Assembly (NCBI GenBank): GCA_051294375.1
Contig: CM119265.1
Span: forward strand, 7,388,629-7,452,628
DNA length: 64,000 nt
Source: Paraspadella gotoi
Lineage: Eukaryota > Chaetognatha
Reading direction: 5' to 3'
This document shows positions 21,339-34,220 of the stretch, one piece after another. Each line of letters starts with the position of its first letter. Position 1 is the first letter of the stretch. The position numbers and the translations under genes are program-made. Below the pieces are notes generated by a model that was given only the letters and a program-made list of their open reading frames with translations, was not told the DNA's origin and ran no database searches.

Positions 21339-24300
21339 TTAGATTCTAAATCCTTCCAAATCGTGGAGGATCCAAGGATCCTTCCAAGGAGCGACTTCCC
21401 AAAGCTGCTTGAGGGTGAAGCGTCTTGAGCCGCTCGATCGCGAGGCCCAAAGTCTTCGCTGAAGACGACGTCGCGATCTTCGTGGTGGTGATCGTCTGAG
21501 GAAGGGAGGAGGAGGAGGAGGAGGAAAGGAAGATAATTAAAAAAGAATAAGACCGATGCGGAAATGTGGATGAATACTGATAAAAATTATGCGTTTAACA
21601 TGTAAGTGATTACATTGAAAGAAAACAAATCAATCATAATACGACGAGGTCGATGACGACGCTTAAGATAGCCATAGCCGATGAAATTTAAATGCTAATG
21701 TATAACAGCGTAAAAACTATATGGACATATAGAATTATGGGTATTAAAATATTTTTTGTCAAAAATGCTTTCTTCTGAGGGTACTCGCCTAATTAAAAAT
21801 ATTATATTACTATATAAGCAAAAAGATTTTTTTTTAAATCTTAAAATTTTTTGATGGATTCTGATAGAGCTAAAAAGGTTAAACAAGAAATATTAATTAA
21901 CAGGCTTTTAAAAATTCTTACGTTTTCTAAGTGAAAAATATAAAAAACTGACAAAATCATCGAAAATGATGATGGATAATGATTTTTTACAGTTTTTCTT
22001 ATTTTTGACAGCACTTATCGTAAAAATATTAAAAAGAATCATTCTTTGTGCAGACAACTTTTTTATGAGCTATCTGAATCTGATCTTAAATTTAAAAATT
22101 TAAAAAAAAAATTTTTTGGCCTTCCTATCTATAAATAAATATTAAAAATTAATTACAAGGGTATAGAGCCATATTAAGAAATTTTTTGTCCATTGAAGTA
22201 TGTCTAAAAATGTTTAAATATTTGAGCATGTACTCTAAATTTTTTATCTCACGCCCATTGAGTGCGGCTACCCCTATTTAAGATGACAATGATTACGTTT
22301 AATTAAAACCCGCGAAATACGCAGCGTAACGTCGGTTCGTATCCATCTCCGAATCGACGATGTTTACTTCGTCTGTAAATAAAACATCTTAACAAAAAAA
22401 CAACAACAAAAAAAAAAATTCATAATAAAAGTATTTCATCCGATTTAGCATTCGGTATCGTTTGTCTCATTAATCTTTTTACGGTACACCTATATACTCC
22501 TTTTTATATTTCTCACGCTTCTAATTTTATACATTCTGATTTTCTTTCCCTCCCTCTCACTTCTTCCTCTTTCTCTCTTCTTTCCTCCCCCCTTCGTCTT
22601 CTCACCATCGAACAACTTGTGCCAGCGTCTCTTCCTCCCATTTCTTCTGTTCTCCTCTTCCTCTTCCTCCTCCGTCGAGAATTCAACCCAAAATATGGGA
22701 TGACGCGAAAATGTCGCCTGGAGGCTTTGGATTCCTTGACGACCTCTTCCAGTCGTTCCGTCGGATCGATGCGGAAACCTTTGTTTCAAACGAGGATGAC
22801 AACTAAATAATATGCCATTTTCCCCCTGACTTTGGACAATGGACAGTGGACAATGGTTCAATGGACATTGGACAAGCTATGTCATTGGACAGGCTATTTT
22901 GGGTTAAGGCCATCTCTAACAAGAAATATAGCGATTACGTATAAAGAATGGGAAAAAAAACGGAGGTTAATGTCAAATTTCAGCTGAAAAGTAAATCGCT
23001 AAAGCGATTAGGTGTTCCATAAAGAAGGGGAACACTTTACCGAGGACGTAAGAGCCGCTTTGCCTCGATGTTTCGATGACCATCGCGACGCCGAACTTGG
23101 AATCCTGAACTTTCGTCGAACCGATTTGGAGATAAGGGATGGAGACGTTGAAGCTCTCGTTCATGTTGGCGTGCCACACTGGAATAATAAAGGAAGAGAA
23201 AAAGGAGGGTCTATGAGTAATGTCCTCGTTATATTAAATATAATAAGGAATCGATCATTAATTCTGGAGATTTAATTATTACCTACTCTGACGTTTGTAA
23301 TAAAGATGGTTCCCAGGTTGCCCTGATCGCTTGACAAATTCCAACACGCCGACGATCTGAGAAAAGAAAGAAAGAAAGAAAGAAGAAAGAAAGAAAGAAA
23401 GAAGAAAGAAGAAAGAAAGAAAGAAAGAAAGAAAAAAAAGTGTTAGGGCGTTGTCTCAAGCGAACAGCGACAGCTTCGATTCAGAGAATCAGCACTCACC
23501 TTGTTGATGATCTCCTCCTTCGGCAGCAGCACCAACTGCTTGTCCCTGACGAACGGCGATCTTAGCTTGGACTTCCCTGAAGACCTTGGACGTCTCGAAG
23601 GCGCGATGGACGGAGATGACGGAGGAAAAGAGACGCGGAGATCCGGGGACGAGATTGGTGAAGATGAACTCGAATCTGATTGAGGAGAAAACTGGAGAGT
23701 GAAGATGAACTTGAATCTGATTGGAGGAGAAAATGGGAGAGTGAAGATGAACTCCGAATTTGATTGGAGGAGAAAACGGGAGAGTGAAGAATAACTCGGG
23801 AGAGTGAGGATGAACTCAAATCTGATTGGAGGAGAAAACAGGAGAGTGAAGATGAACTCGAATCTGATTGGAGGAGAAAACGGGAGAGTGAAGATGAACT
23901 TGAATCTGAATTGGAGGAGAAACGGGAGAGTGAAGATGAATTTGAATCTGATTGGAGAAGAAAATGGGAGAAGTGAAGATGAACTCGAATCTGATTGGAA
24001 GGAAAAAAAGGGAAAGTAAAGATGAACCCAAATCTGATTGAGGAGCAAACGGGAGAGTGAAGATGACTCGGGAGAGTGAGGATAACTCAAAATCTGATTG
24101 GAGGAGAAAACAGGAGAGTGAAGATGAACTCGAATCTGATTGGAGGAGAAAACTGGAGGGTGGTTGAGTTGGAATGAGGTAAAGAAGTTGGAGTCTTTAA
24201 TTCTATAATTGCTTTATGTAAATTTACTTTATTGTGTTTGTTAACCAATTAAACAAATTATCATTGGTTATATATATTCATATGAATAAAAATAGGTGCA

Positions 24301-25356
24301 TTTAACCAAATTGTTCGAATCAATTAAAAAAAAACAACAAAAAAATCACTATTTTTGCTAATAATATAAATGCATGATGCATTCATTATCAAATTTATGT
24401 TGCTTGCGATGACGTTAAAGTATATTTGTCTATATCAATTTTACTTGATTAATCGTTAATTAATTAATTAATTAAAAGTTATTTTCAACCTCCTGGTTAC
24501 ACAATTGCGCTAAACTCTAAACCATATGAACGACCTCGTGTTGTTCACTTTGGTGAGAATGTAAAGAGCCTCAGTTGTGCCACGAATCTTGGACGTCGCA
24601 GATTTCACTTGGACGCTGAAAGAAAAAGAAAGAAATATTAATAATAAAAAAAATAATTTACAAAATAACAAAATAATACCAAAACAATAACAATAACAAA
24701 ATTTAGAATAACATACATCATTGTAACCTGCCTAGTTTACTTAAAGATTATTATATACGCGGCTCACAATCACACCTCGAATGACACACACAAAATCCCC
24801 ATCCCAATTCCCAATTTCTCAATCCCATACTTGAGCACGCAGTTGAAACCCAATAGAGAGATTGACTCTGGTCTGCGTTTCCGAGTGCCACAAAAGACGG
24901 AGGTTGGTGACGAGAAGTCGTCCGCTATCGCCGTTGTTGCCTCGAGGAAAGGAAGTGAAATTTTCTTAAAAAAAGCTTTTCACTTCATACGGGTCAAAAT
25001 TCTCACCTTTTTGTCTTCCACAAAATCAACTCGATCGATCAGTTTTTCTCCAAGACGAGGTCGCATCTGGAACAGTGAGGGGCAGTTATAATGCAAGATA
25101 AATAAGTCACGGGGTGATAATCTGCACTCATCTACATTCAACACATCTATAAACAAGGTCGAAATGAAGTCCTTCGTTATTAGTGTTGCTTTCACATTTA
25201 ATAGGAAAATAAATTGTTGCCATTATAACTTCAAAGTGCACGAATTGCGGGATTTTCATTTGTATAAAACGGACCTCAGAGGGCGCGATGTCGAATCGTA
25301 TCTCCCTGTCTTCCCAGAGGACGTCGTTGGAACCGCCCACGACTCCGAAACCGCGT
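21339..25356 (-). CDS. BBS5: BBS5, Bardet-Biedl syndrome 5 protein (BBSome subunit)
   Basis: BBS5 is the PH-like-domain subunit of the BBSome, the coat that moves membrane proteins into and along cilia. Ten minus-strand exons can be placed: 25356-25275 ([10 protein letters not shown]), 25066-25007, 24940-24831 ([19 protein letters not shown]), 24615-24535 ([15 protein letters not shown]), 23675-23500 ([28 protein letters not shown]), 23356-23283 ([17 protein letters not shown]), 23178-23041 ([19 protein letters not shown]), 22778-22606 ([15 protein letters not shown]), 22372-22310 (AAYFA) and 21495-21339 ([15 protein letters not shown], stop TAA). Boundaries are GT-AG and phases agree across junctions. 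The total of about 1114 nt (about 371 codons) fits the family, with a short C-terminal extension. A Glu/Arg-rich insert follows exon eight. Several one- or two-base slips occur in this copy, and other copies read through at some of those places. The initiator ATG is not found. Confidence 0.9.
21560..22300. repeat. AT-rich dispersed repeat in the last BBS5 intron
   Basis: The intron between the two last coding exons carries a segment that matches 62930-63420 in order: gatagagct-aaaa-gtta, the gatgatgatg...gattttt block, ctttgtg(c/t)aga(c/t)aacttttttat(g/a)agctat, and ctatctat...aaatattaaaaattaatta. Divergence is substitution-rich, unlike the indel-only differences among copies A-D, so this is an older repeat family. 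Confidence 0.65.
23364..23438. repeat. (GAAA)n microsatellite in a BBS5 intron
   Basis: A run of GAAA/GAAAA units begins directly upstream (in transcript sense) of the 23356-23283 exon, where it provides a (TTTC)n pyrimidine tract before the ttttctcag acceptor. Lengths differ in copies C (32100-32170) and D (46480-46545). Confidence 0.9.
23676..24160 (-). repeat. Tandem array of duplicated 3' splice sites in a BBS5 intron
   Basis: About eleven units of roughly 42 bp each read, on the transcript strand, as a pyrimidine tract (ctctcccgttttctcctcc), then aatcag, then attcgagttcatcttca. This is exactly the acceptor and first 18 or so bases of the exon at 23675. Only the unit adjoining the exon continues into ccaatctcgtcccc. 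The other units continue into ctctcccg and repeat. Some units carry single changes (attcaagttcatcttc, atttgagttcatcc). The array is also present in copies C (about 31390-31880) and D (about 45720-46225). Confidence 0.9.
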
Positions 25357-26354
25357 CTAAATAAAAGTCACTAAGCTTTTTATTTTATTATTATATTATT
25401 ATTATTCTACGTGAATTTAACGATATTTGCTAAAATTGATATGACACACCCTCCATTCCAATTTGCTGGAGAAATGAACCGACAGACATCACGATTAATT
25501 GAGAATTAGATATTAAAAATAAATTTAAAATGGAAGCACAATTATTTGTAGATATATTTTTTTCTTTCCTAGAAAAGCAAAGGAAATTTTTCTGAGGCGA
25601 GGACACGGCCGACTTTTCTTGTCAGCTTTGGTTACCTTGGGGTTGCGTGTCTCGTCGCACCAGACCGTTGAAGGAAGAAAATCCTTTCTTTGTATTTATT
25701 CTTTTATTTTCTATTAAATTATATAGAAAAAAGCTTGGCTTAATTAATCTAACGCACTCTTCAGTTAAATAATAATAAACTTCAATCAATATACCTAGAT
25801 TTTCAGATTTTATAGTTTTTATGTGCTCTTGCTTTCATTTCATATAAAACGGTCTTTTGTTTTCTTCCTCATTTTTCTATCACAAGGGTGAGCAAGCTTT
25901 GCAACTTTCTGTAAAAAAGTTAGATATTCGAAACAGAGGAACATTCAGTATACGTATTCAGTATTCAAAAATTCAGTATTTCAGTATTTCAAATATACTT
26001 TTTAAACCACAGCAGTATATAAATATCAGCATTAAAAAACTTTTAACGAAATTTAGTCATTGCACAAAGTCGATAGCCTCTTTTCCGGAAAACAGTTGAC
26101 ATACGATTCCTACTATAAAATCAAACAAAAACGTCTCCCAGTTGACAACAGGCGTCAAAAAAAATACGCGGTTTGTTTTATACAGGGGGAAAAAACTTGT
26201 TATTTAAGGCGTCATGAAGATCGAAGAGGAGAGAAAAAATGTGAAAGAAAAAGCTTTTTCAAGAAAACGTGACAGTTTGTGATGATTTTCTTGTGTCCCT
26301 TCTTCAAAGAAATCTCTCTCTCTTTCTCTCTCCTCTCTCTCTCTCTCTCTCTCT

Positions 26355-26385
<31 letters not shown>

Positions 26386-26950
26386 CTCTCTCTCTCCTCT
26401 CTCTCTCTAGGAACAACCCTGAGGGAATTTGAGGGAAGCGACATTTCCTAGAGAAAACTAAAGGTCATCCCAAAAAAGAAGCTTTTCCTTTCGAATTCCA
26501 TCTCACCCAAACCCACCTTCTCTCTCTCTCTCTCTCGTCTCTCTCTCTCTCTCTCTCTCTCTCTGCTCTCTCTCTCTCTCCTCTCAAACATAAACCTAAA
26601 CCTTTCTAAGCCAAAGTACTCCACGTCGCCATTTTATGTTGCTACTTTTGAAATCGTCGCCTCCTTCCATTTTCGCTTACCCACGCCAATTTTTATACTT
26701 CGCAAAAGATCACAGCTTTTTTAAAAAATAGCTTTACTTGGGTAATAGGCATTATCGAGCCATGCCATTGCTTTTTTGCCTCGCCTTTGACCGAGAAAAA
26801 AAAACTTGCGCGATTCATCTCTTTTATTTTTTTTGTGAATTTATTTTTTTTTCGTGACGGATTCATCGCGACGCATCTTGCTTCGGCGTCCGCATCGTTA
26901 CCGTCATTTTGGACCATCGACCGTTGGCCCCAAAGTCCATTGGTGGAGAG

Positions 26951-27030
<80 letters not shown>

Positions 27031-27612
27031 TTAAGGAGTTAGCGGANNNNNNNNNNNNNNNNNNNNNNNNNCGCGATAAAACAGTCCCAGAGATACTGAA
27101 TAAAAAAGTATCTACTAAAAAAATATCGGTCCTCAGAAAAAAAGAAAGATGGTCGGGCTTCGAACTTAACGGGCAGTTGACAGGATTTTCGAAAGACGAT
27201 TGCTTTTTTAACAGGTGAAAAAAGAGCAAACATCCTGACATTGTCGCTTGACTGAGTTTCTTACTCAGTTTAATCACTTTGTATATTATAGTTGAAAAGG
27301 ATAAACACCAAAAGCAAAAGGCTCTACAAAGGAAGAGAAATTCTAAATTTCTTTTAAGAGATCCTCGAGTGAGTATCAGACTCCACGATGTGCTAAGATC
27401 CTTTGGTTGAGACACAATCTACTTTTACTTTCTGAAACGAAAAGCAGCGGCGCTGCGGGGGATTTTTTTCAAAGAAGCGGATCAAAGAAGCGGACGAAAA
27501 ACGAGAGAAGCGAAGGCGAAAACTGGACGAAACGCTGGAGCAACGAACGTCTGTCCGTGATGAAGAGGCCCGAGAGTCTTGACCTCGTTCTGGCCTCTCT
27601 CTCTCTCATTGC
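25357..27612. other. Upstream/intergenic DNA of copy B with CT and GA tracts
   Basis: Parallel to 446-2790 of copy A. CT tracts at 26303-26409 and 26518-26584, GA tract at 26944-27028, and a 25-N gap at 27047-27071 that is sequenced without a gap in copy A. No gene supported. Confidence 0.6.
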
Positions 27613-27759
27613 GGGGTAAGTCTCTGCGGGTGTCGCTTCCTGGCTCGAGGGGGCGGTGAGGTTGGAAGAGGGAGGCGTGAAAGGGCGGAGCTGGAAGTGG
27701 GTATTCGCGCGAGTTATGGGACAGGCGCCGCTCGACTCCGGGAAGGAGAGAGAGAGAAA

Positions 27760-27818
<59 letters not shown>

Positions 27819-28450
27819 AGAGGAGAGAGATAGAGAGGAGAGAGGCCAGAACGAGGTCAAGACTCTCGGGCGCTCTTCATCACGACAGATCGTATTCGTT
27901 CTGCCAGCGTTTCGTCCAAGGTTTGTCTCGCTCCTTCGCTCTTCCCTCGTTTTTCGTCCGCTCTTTGATCCGCTTCTTTTTTGAAAAAAATCCCCCGCAG
28001 CGCCGCTGCTTTTCGTTTCAAGAAAGTAAAAAGTAGATGGTGTCTCAACCAAAGGATCTTAGCACATGTGGAGTCTGTAGTACTCGACTCGAGGATCTCT
28101 TAAAGAAATTTAAGAATTTCCTCTTCCTTTTGTACGACGCTTTTGCTTTGTGGTGTTTATCTTTGTCAACATAATAGTACAAAGGTGATTGAACTGAGTA
28201 AGAAACTCAGTCAAGCGACAATGTCAGGATGTTTGCTCTTTTGTTCACCTTGTTAAAAAAGCAATCGTCGTTCGAAAATCCTGTCATACTGCCCGTTGAA
28301 GTTCGAAGCCGACCATCTTTCTTTTTTTCTGAGTGACCGAATTTTTTTTAGTAGATTACTTTTTTTATTCAGTATCTCTGGGACTGTTTGTATCGCGTCC
28401 GCTACGTCTTTAAACTCTCTCTCTCCTCTCTCTTCTCTCTCTCTTCTCTG

Positions 28451-28504
<54 letters not shown>

Positions 28505-28908
28505 ATGGATTTGGGCCAACGGTCGTGGTCCAAAATATGACGGTAACGTGCGGACGCGAAGCAAGATGGCGTCGCGGAATGGAATCCGTCACGGAAAAAA
28601 AATAAATTCACAAAAAAAAAAAGACATGAATCGCGCAAGTTTTTTTTTCCTCGGTCAAAGGCGAGGCCAAAAAAGCAATTTGCATGGCTCGATAATGCCT
28701 ATTACCCAAGTAAAGCTATTTTTTAAAAAAGCTGTGATCTTTTGCGAAGGTATAAAAATTGCGTGGGTAAGCGAAAATGGGAAGGGAAGCGACGATTTCA
28801 AAAAGTAGGCAACATAAAATGGCGACGTGGAGTACTTGGCTTAGAAAGTTAGGTATGTTGAAAGAAGATTGTAATTTAGTGATGAAGGAGAGAACTGGGC
28901 AGGAGAAG

Positions 28909-28956
<48 letters not shown>

Positions 28957-29094
28957 CGAGAGAGAGAGAGAGAGAGAGAGAGACATGTTTGGGTGAGATG
29001 GAATCGAAAGGAAAAGCTTCTTTTTTGGGATACCTTGAGTTTTCTCTAGGAAATGTTCGCTTCCCCAAATTCCCTCAGGGGTTGTTCCTAAGAG

Positions 29095-29171
<77 letters not shown>

Positions 29172-30191
29172 AGAAGAGAGATTTCTTTGAAGGAAGGGAC
29201 ACAAGAAAATCCATCACAAACTGTCACGTTTTCTGAAAAAGCTTTTCTTTCACATTTTTCTTCTCCTCTTCGATCTTCATGACGCCTTAAATAACAAGTT
29301 TTTCCCCCTGTATAAAACAAACCGGCGTATATTTTTTTTTACGCCTGTTGTCAACTGGGAGACGTTTGTTTTATTTTATAGTAGGAATCGTATGTCAACT
29401 GTTTTCTCGGAAAAGAGGCTATCGACTTGTGCAATGACTAAATTTCGTTTAAAAGTTTTTTAATGCTGCTATTTATATACTGCTGTGTTTAAAAAGTATA
29501 TTTGAAATACTGAAATACTAATTTTTGAATACTGAATAACGTATAGCTGAATGTTCCTCTGTTCGAATATCTAACTTTTTTTACAGAAAGTGCAAAGCTT
29601 GCTCACCCTTGTGATAAGAAAAATGAGCGAAGAAAACAAAAGACCTGTTTTATATGAAATGAAAGCCAAGAGCACATAAATACTATAAAATCTGAAAATC
29701 TAGGTATATTGATTGAAGTTTATTATTATTTAACTGAAGAGTGCGTTTTAGATATAAGCCAAGCTTTATTCTATATAATTTAATAGAAAATAAAAGAATA
29801 ATAACAAGAGAAGGGATTAAATCTTCCTCAACGGTCTGGTGCGACGAGACACGCAACCCAAGGTAAACCAAAGCTGACAAAGAAAGTCGGCCGTGTCCTC
29901 GCCTCAGAAAATTTCCTTTTGCTTTGTTTCAGGAAGAGAAAAAAATATATCTACAAATAATTGTGCTTCCATTTTAAAAAAAAAAAAAAAAAAACAAAAA
30001 AAAAAAAAAAAAAAAAAATTTATTTTTAATATTTAATTCTCAATTAATCGTGATGTCTGTCGGTCATTCTCCCAGCAAATTGGAAATTGGAGGTGTTGTC
30101 ATATCAAATAAATTTAGCTATATAATCGTTAAATTCACTAGAATAATATAAATATATAATAAAATAAAAAGCTTTAGTGACTTTATTGTAG

Positions 30192-33100
30192 ACGCGGTTT
30201 CGGAGTCGTGGGCGGTTTCCAACGCACGTCCTCTGGGAAGACAGGGAGATACGATTCGACATCGGCTGCCCTCTGAGGTCCGTTTTAACAAATAAAATCC
30301 CGCAATTCGTGCATTTGAGTTATAATGGCAACAATTTATTTTCCTTAAATGTGAAAGCAAACACTAATAACGAAGGACTTATTTTCGACCTTTGTTTATA
30401 GATGTGTTGAATGTAATGAGTGCAGATTATCACCCGTGACTTATTTATCTTGCATTATAAACTGCCCCTCACTGTCCAGATCGACCTCGTCTTGGGAAAA
30501 AAGCTGATCGATTCGAGTTTGATTTTGTGGAAGACACAAAAGGTGGAATTTTGACCGTATGAAGTGAAAAGTCTTGTTTTTAAGAAAAATTTCACTTCCT
30601 TTCCTCGAGGCAACAACGGCGATAGGCGGACGACTTCTCGTCACAACCTCCGTCTTTTGTGGCACTCCGGAAAAACGCAGACCAGAAGTCAACTCTTATG
30701 CGTTTCACTGCCGTGCTCAAGTATGGATTGAGAAATTGGGAATTGGGATTGGGATTTTGTGTGTGTCATTCGAGGTGTGATTGGAGCCGCGTATATAATA
30801 ATCTTAAGTAAAACTAGGCAGGTTTACGAATGATGCTATGTTATGCTAAATTTTGTTATTGTTATTGTTTGTATTATTTTTATTTTGTTAAATATTTTTT
30901 GATTAGTTAATATTTCTTTCTTTTTTCTTTCAGCGTCCAAGTGAAATCTGCGACGTCCAGATTCGTGGCACCAATGTTCTTTTTCAGGTCTCTTTACATT
31001 CTCACCAAAGTGAAACAACACGAGGTCGTCAATATGGTTTAGAGTTTTAGCGCAATTGTTGTAACCAGGAGGTGAATAACTTTTTAATTAATTAATGTAA
31101 TTAACGATTAATCAAGTAAAATTGATATTAGAACAATATAACTTAACGTCATCGCAAGCAAACATGAAATTTGATAAATGAATGCATCATGCATTTATAT
31201 TAATTAGCAGAAAATAGGTGATTTTTTGTGTTGTTTTTTTTTAATTGATTCGAACAATTTGGTTAAATGCACCTATTTTTATTCATATTGAATATATATA
31301 ACCAATGATTGATTTGTTTAATTGGTTAACAAACACAACTAAAGTAAGATTTACATTAAAGCAATTATAGAATTAAAGACTCCAACTTCTTTACCTCATT
31401 CCAACTCAACACCCTCCAGTTTCTCCTCAATCAGATTCGAGTTCATCCTTCACTCTCCTGTTTTCTCCTCCAATCCAGATTTGGTTATCCTCACTCTCCG
31501 AGTCATCTTCACTCTCCGTTTGTCTCAATCAGATTGTGGTTCATCTTTACGTTTCCCTTTTTCCTCCATCAGATTCGAGTTCTCTTCACTCTCCCATTTT
31601 CTTCTCCAATCAGATTCAAGTTCATCTTCACTCTCCCCGTTTTCTCCTCCAATCAGTATCTCGTATCCGTTCTTTCAGATTCATTCACTCACTCTCTGTT
31701 TTTCTCCTCCAATCAGATTTGAGTTCATCCTCACTCTCCGAGTTATCTTCACGTCTCCTTTTCTCCTCCAATCAAATTCGGAGTTCATCTTCCACTCTCC
31801 CATTTTCTCCTCAATCAGATTCAAGTTCATCCTTCACTCTCCATGTTTTCTCCTCCAATCAGATTCGAGTTCATCTTCACCATATCTTCGTCCCGGATCT
31901 CCGCGTCTCTTTTCTCCGCCATCTCCGTCCATCGCGCCTTCGAAGACGTCAAAGCGTCTTCAGAAGTCAAAGCTAAGATCGCCGTCGTCAGGACAAGCAG
32001 TTGTGCTGCTGCCGAAGGAGGAGATCATAACAAGGTGAGTGCCTGATTCTCTGAATCGGAAGCTGTCGCTGTCGCATTGAGACACACGCCCTAACACTTT
32101 TTTTCTTTTTTCTTTCTTCTTTTTCTTTCTTTCTTTCTTTCTTTCTTCTCTTCTTTCTTTCTTTCTTTTCTCAGATCGTCGGGTTGGAATTTGTTCAATG
32201 CTATCAGGGCAACCTGGAACCATCTTTATTACGAAACGTCAGAGTACGGTAATAATTAAATCTCCAGAATTATGATCGATTCCTTATATATTTAATATAA
32301 CGAAGGACATTACTCATAGACGCCTCCTTTTCTCTCTTCTTTATTATTTCCAGTGTTGGCACGCCAACATGAACGAGAGCTTCAACGTCTCCATCCCTTA
32401 TCCCAAATCGGTTCGACGAAAGTCAGGGATTTCCAGTTCGCGTCGCGATGGTCGATCCGAAAACATCGAGGCAAAGCGGCTCTTACGTCCTCGGTAAGTT
32501 TCCCTTCTTTATGAACACCTAATCGCCTTAGCGATTTACTTTTTCAGCTGAAATTTGACATTAACCTCCGTTTTTCTATTCCCATCTTATATACGTAATC
32601 CGCTATATTTTCTGTTAGAGATGCCTTAACCCAAAAAGCTGTCAATGAACATAGCTTGTCCAATGTCACATCTGACACATTGTCCACTGTCATTGTCCAA
32701 ATTCAGGGAGAAATGGCATATTATTTAATTGTCAATCTCAGTATTGAAAAAAGGTTTCCGCATCGATCCGACGGAACGACTGAAAGTAAGAGTCTCAGGA
32801 ATCAAAGCCTCCAGCGGCGACCTTTAAATCGCGTCATCCCATAAATTGGGGTGAAATATCATGACGAGGAAAGAGAAGAGAGACAGAAGAAATGGGAGAA
32901 GAGACGCTGGACGAAGTTGTAATCGATGTGGAAGACAAGGGGAGAGAAAGCAGAAGAGAAAGAGGAAGGAACTAGGGAGGGAAAATCAGATGTATAAAAT
33001 TTAGAGCGTGAAGAATATAGAAAAATATATAGGTGTACCGTAAAAGATTAATGAGACAAAACGATACCGAATGCTAAATCGAGATGAATACATATTATAT

Positions 33101-34220
33101 ATAGAATTTTACTATTTTGTGTTGTCATTATTTGTTAAGATGTTTATATTTACAGCGACGAGTAAACAACTCGATCGATTCGGAGATAGATACGGAACCG
33201 AGTCACGCTGGTATTCGAGGGTAAATTATAAACGTAATCATATTACATCTATAAATAGGGAGTGCCGCCACTCAATGGGCGTAGAAAGATAAAAATTTAG
33301 AGAACATGCTCAAATAATTAAACCAATTTTAAGAATTATTTCCAACTGGCAAAAAATTTCTAAATATGCTCTATACCCTTGTAAATTAATTTTATTAATA
33401 TTTATTTATAGATAGGAACAGCAAATTTTTTTTATAATTTTTAAATTTATAAGATGAGATTCAGATAGACTCAATAAGAACGTTGTCTGCACAAGAATGA
33501 TTCTTTTTTTTAAACTTTACGAAAGTGACGATCATAAGAAAAACTGTAAAAATCATTTATCATCTCATCTTTCGATGATTTTCGTCAGTTTTCTTTATAT
33601 TTTCACTTAGACAAACGTAGAACTTTTAAAAAGCCGTCATATTTCACTATTTCTTGAATTTAACCTTTTTCCAGCTCTATCAGATCCATCAAAAAATTTT
33701 AAGATTTAAAAAAAAATACTTCTTTGCTATTGTAATAATAATATCCTTTTAATTAGGACGAGCTACCCTCCAGCAAGAAAGGCATTTTTGACAAAAAATA
33801 TTTAATACCACTAATCATATGTCATGATAGATTCTTATACTCTTTCGAGACGCTGTATACATTAGCCATTTAAATTTCATCCGCTATGTGTATCTTAAGC
33901 GCGTCATCGACCTCCGCGTAGTTATGATTATTTGTTTCTTTTTATGTAATCACTTACCATGTAAACCGCACTAATTTTTATCAGTATTCATCCACATTCC
34001 GCATCGGTTTATTTGCTTTTTAATTATCTTTTCCTCCTCCTCCTCCTCGCTCTCCTCACTCAGACGATCACCACCACGAAGATACGCGACTCGGTCTCAG
34101 CGAAGACTCTCTCGAAAAGCCCGCAACGGCTCGCTCAAGACGGCTTCACCTCAAGAGCATGGGAAGTCGCTCCTTGAAGGATCTCTTGGATCCTCCACGA
34201 TTTGGAGAAATTTAGAATCC
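30192..34220 (+). pseudogene. BBS5: BBS5 in copy C, frame-broken duplicate
   Basis: The same ten exons appear in plus orientation: 30192-30277, 30480-30542, 30610-30720, 30934-31024, 31863-32034, 32175-32248, 32354-32493, 32754-32928, 33156-33220 and 34064-34220. Most splice sites are kept, but single-base insertions and losses break the frame in most exons. The donor after 32928 reads tggaag instead of gtgaga, and the stop region near 34216 is changed. Because slips differ from those of copies B and D, sequencing error in a duplicated read is more likely than true decay. It is labelled pseudogene only because the frame is broken as written. Confidence 0.7.

Larger units (their letters stand above)
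16510..27612. repeat. Copy B of the repeated locus (best version)
   Basis: This 11-kb segment contains the unrecognised plus-strand gene, BBS5 on the minus strand and the CT-rich upstream DNA. It matches inverted copy C (27613-39180) over its whole length, inverted copy D (from 21330 rightward) and copy A (from 24916 rightward). Exon reading frames are the least broken here, so gene models are given on this copy. Confidence 0.9.

Noticed and set aside
23364-23438. CRISPR-like regular repeats
   Set aside because: These are simple GAAA microsatellite units without unique spacers, in a eukaryotic intron.
23804-24090. Open frames through the BBS5 intron array reading FEFIFTLP repeats
   Set aside because: The array lies in the intron. 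The frames reflect duplicated exon starts and are not a separate gene.
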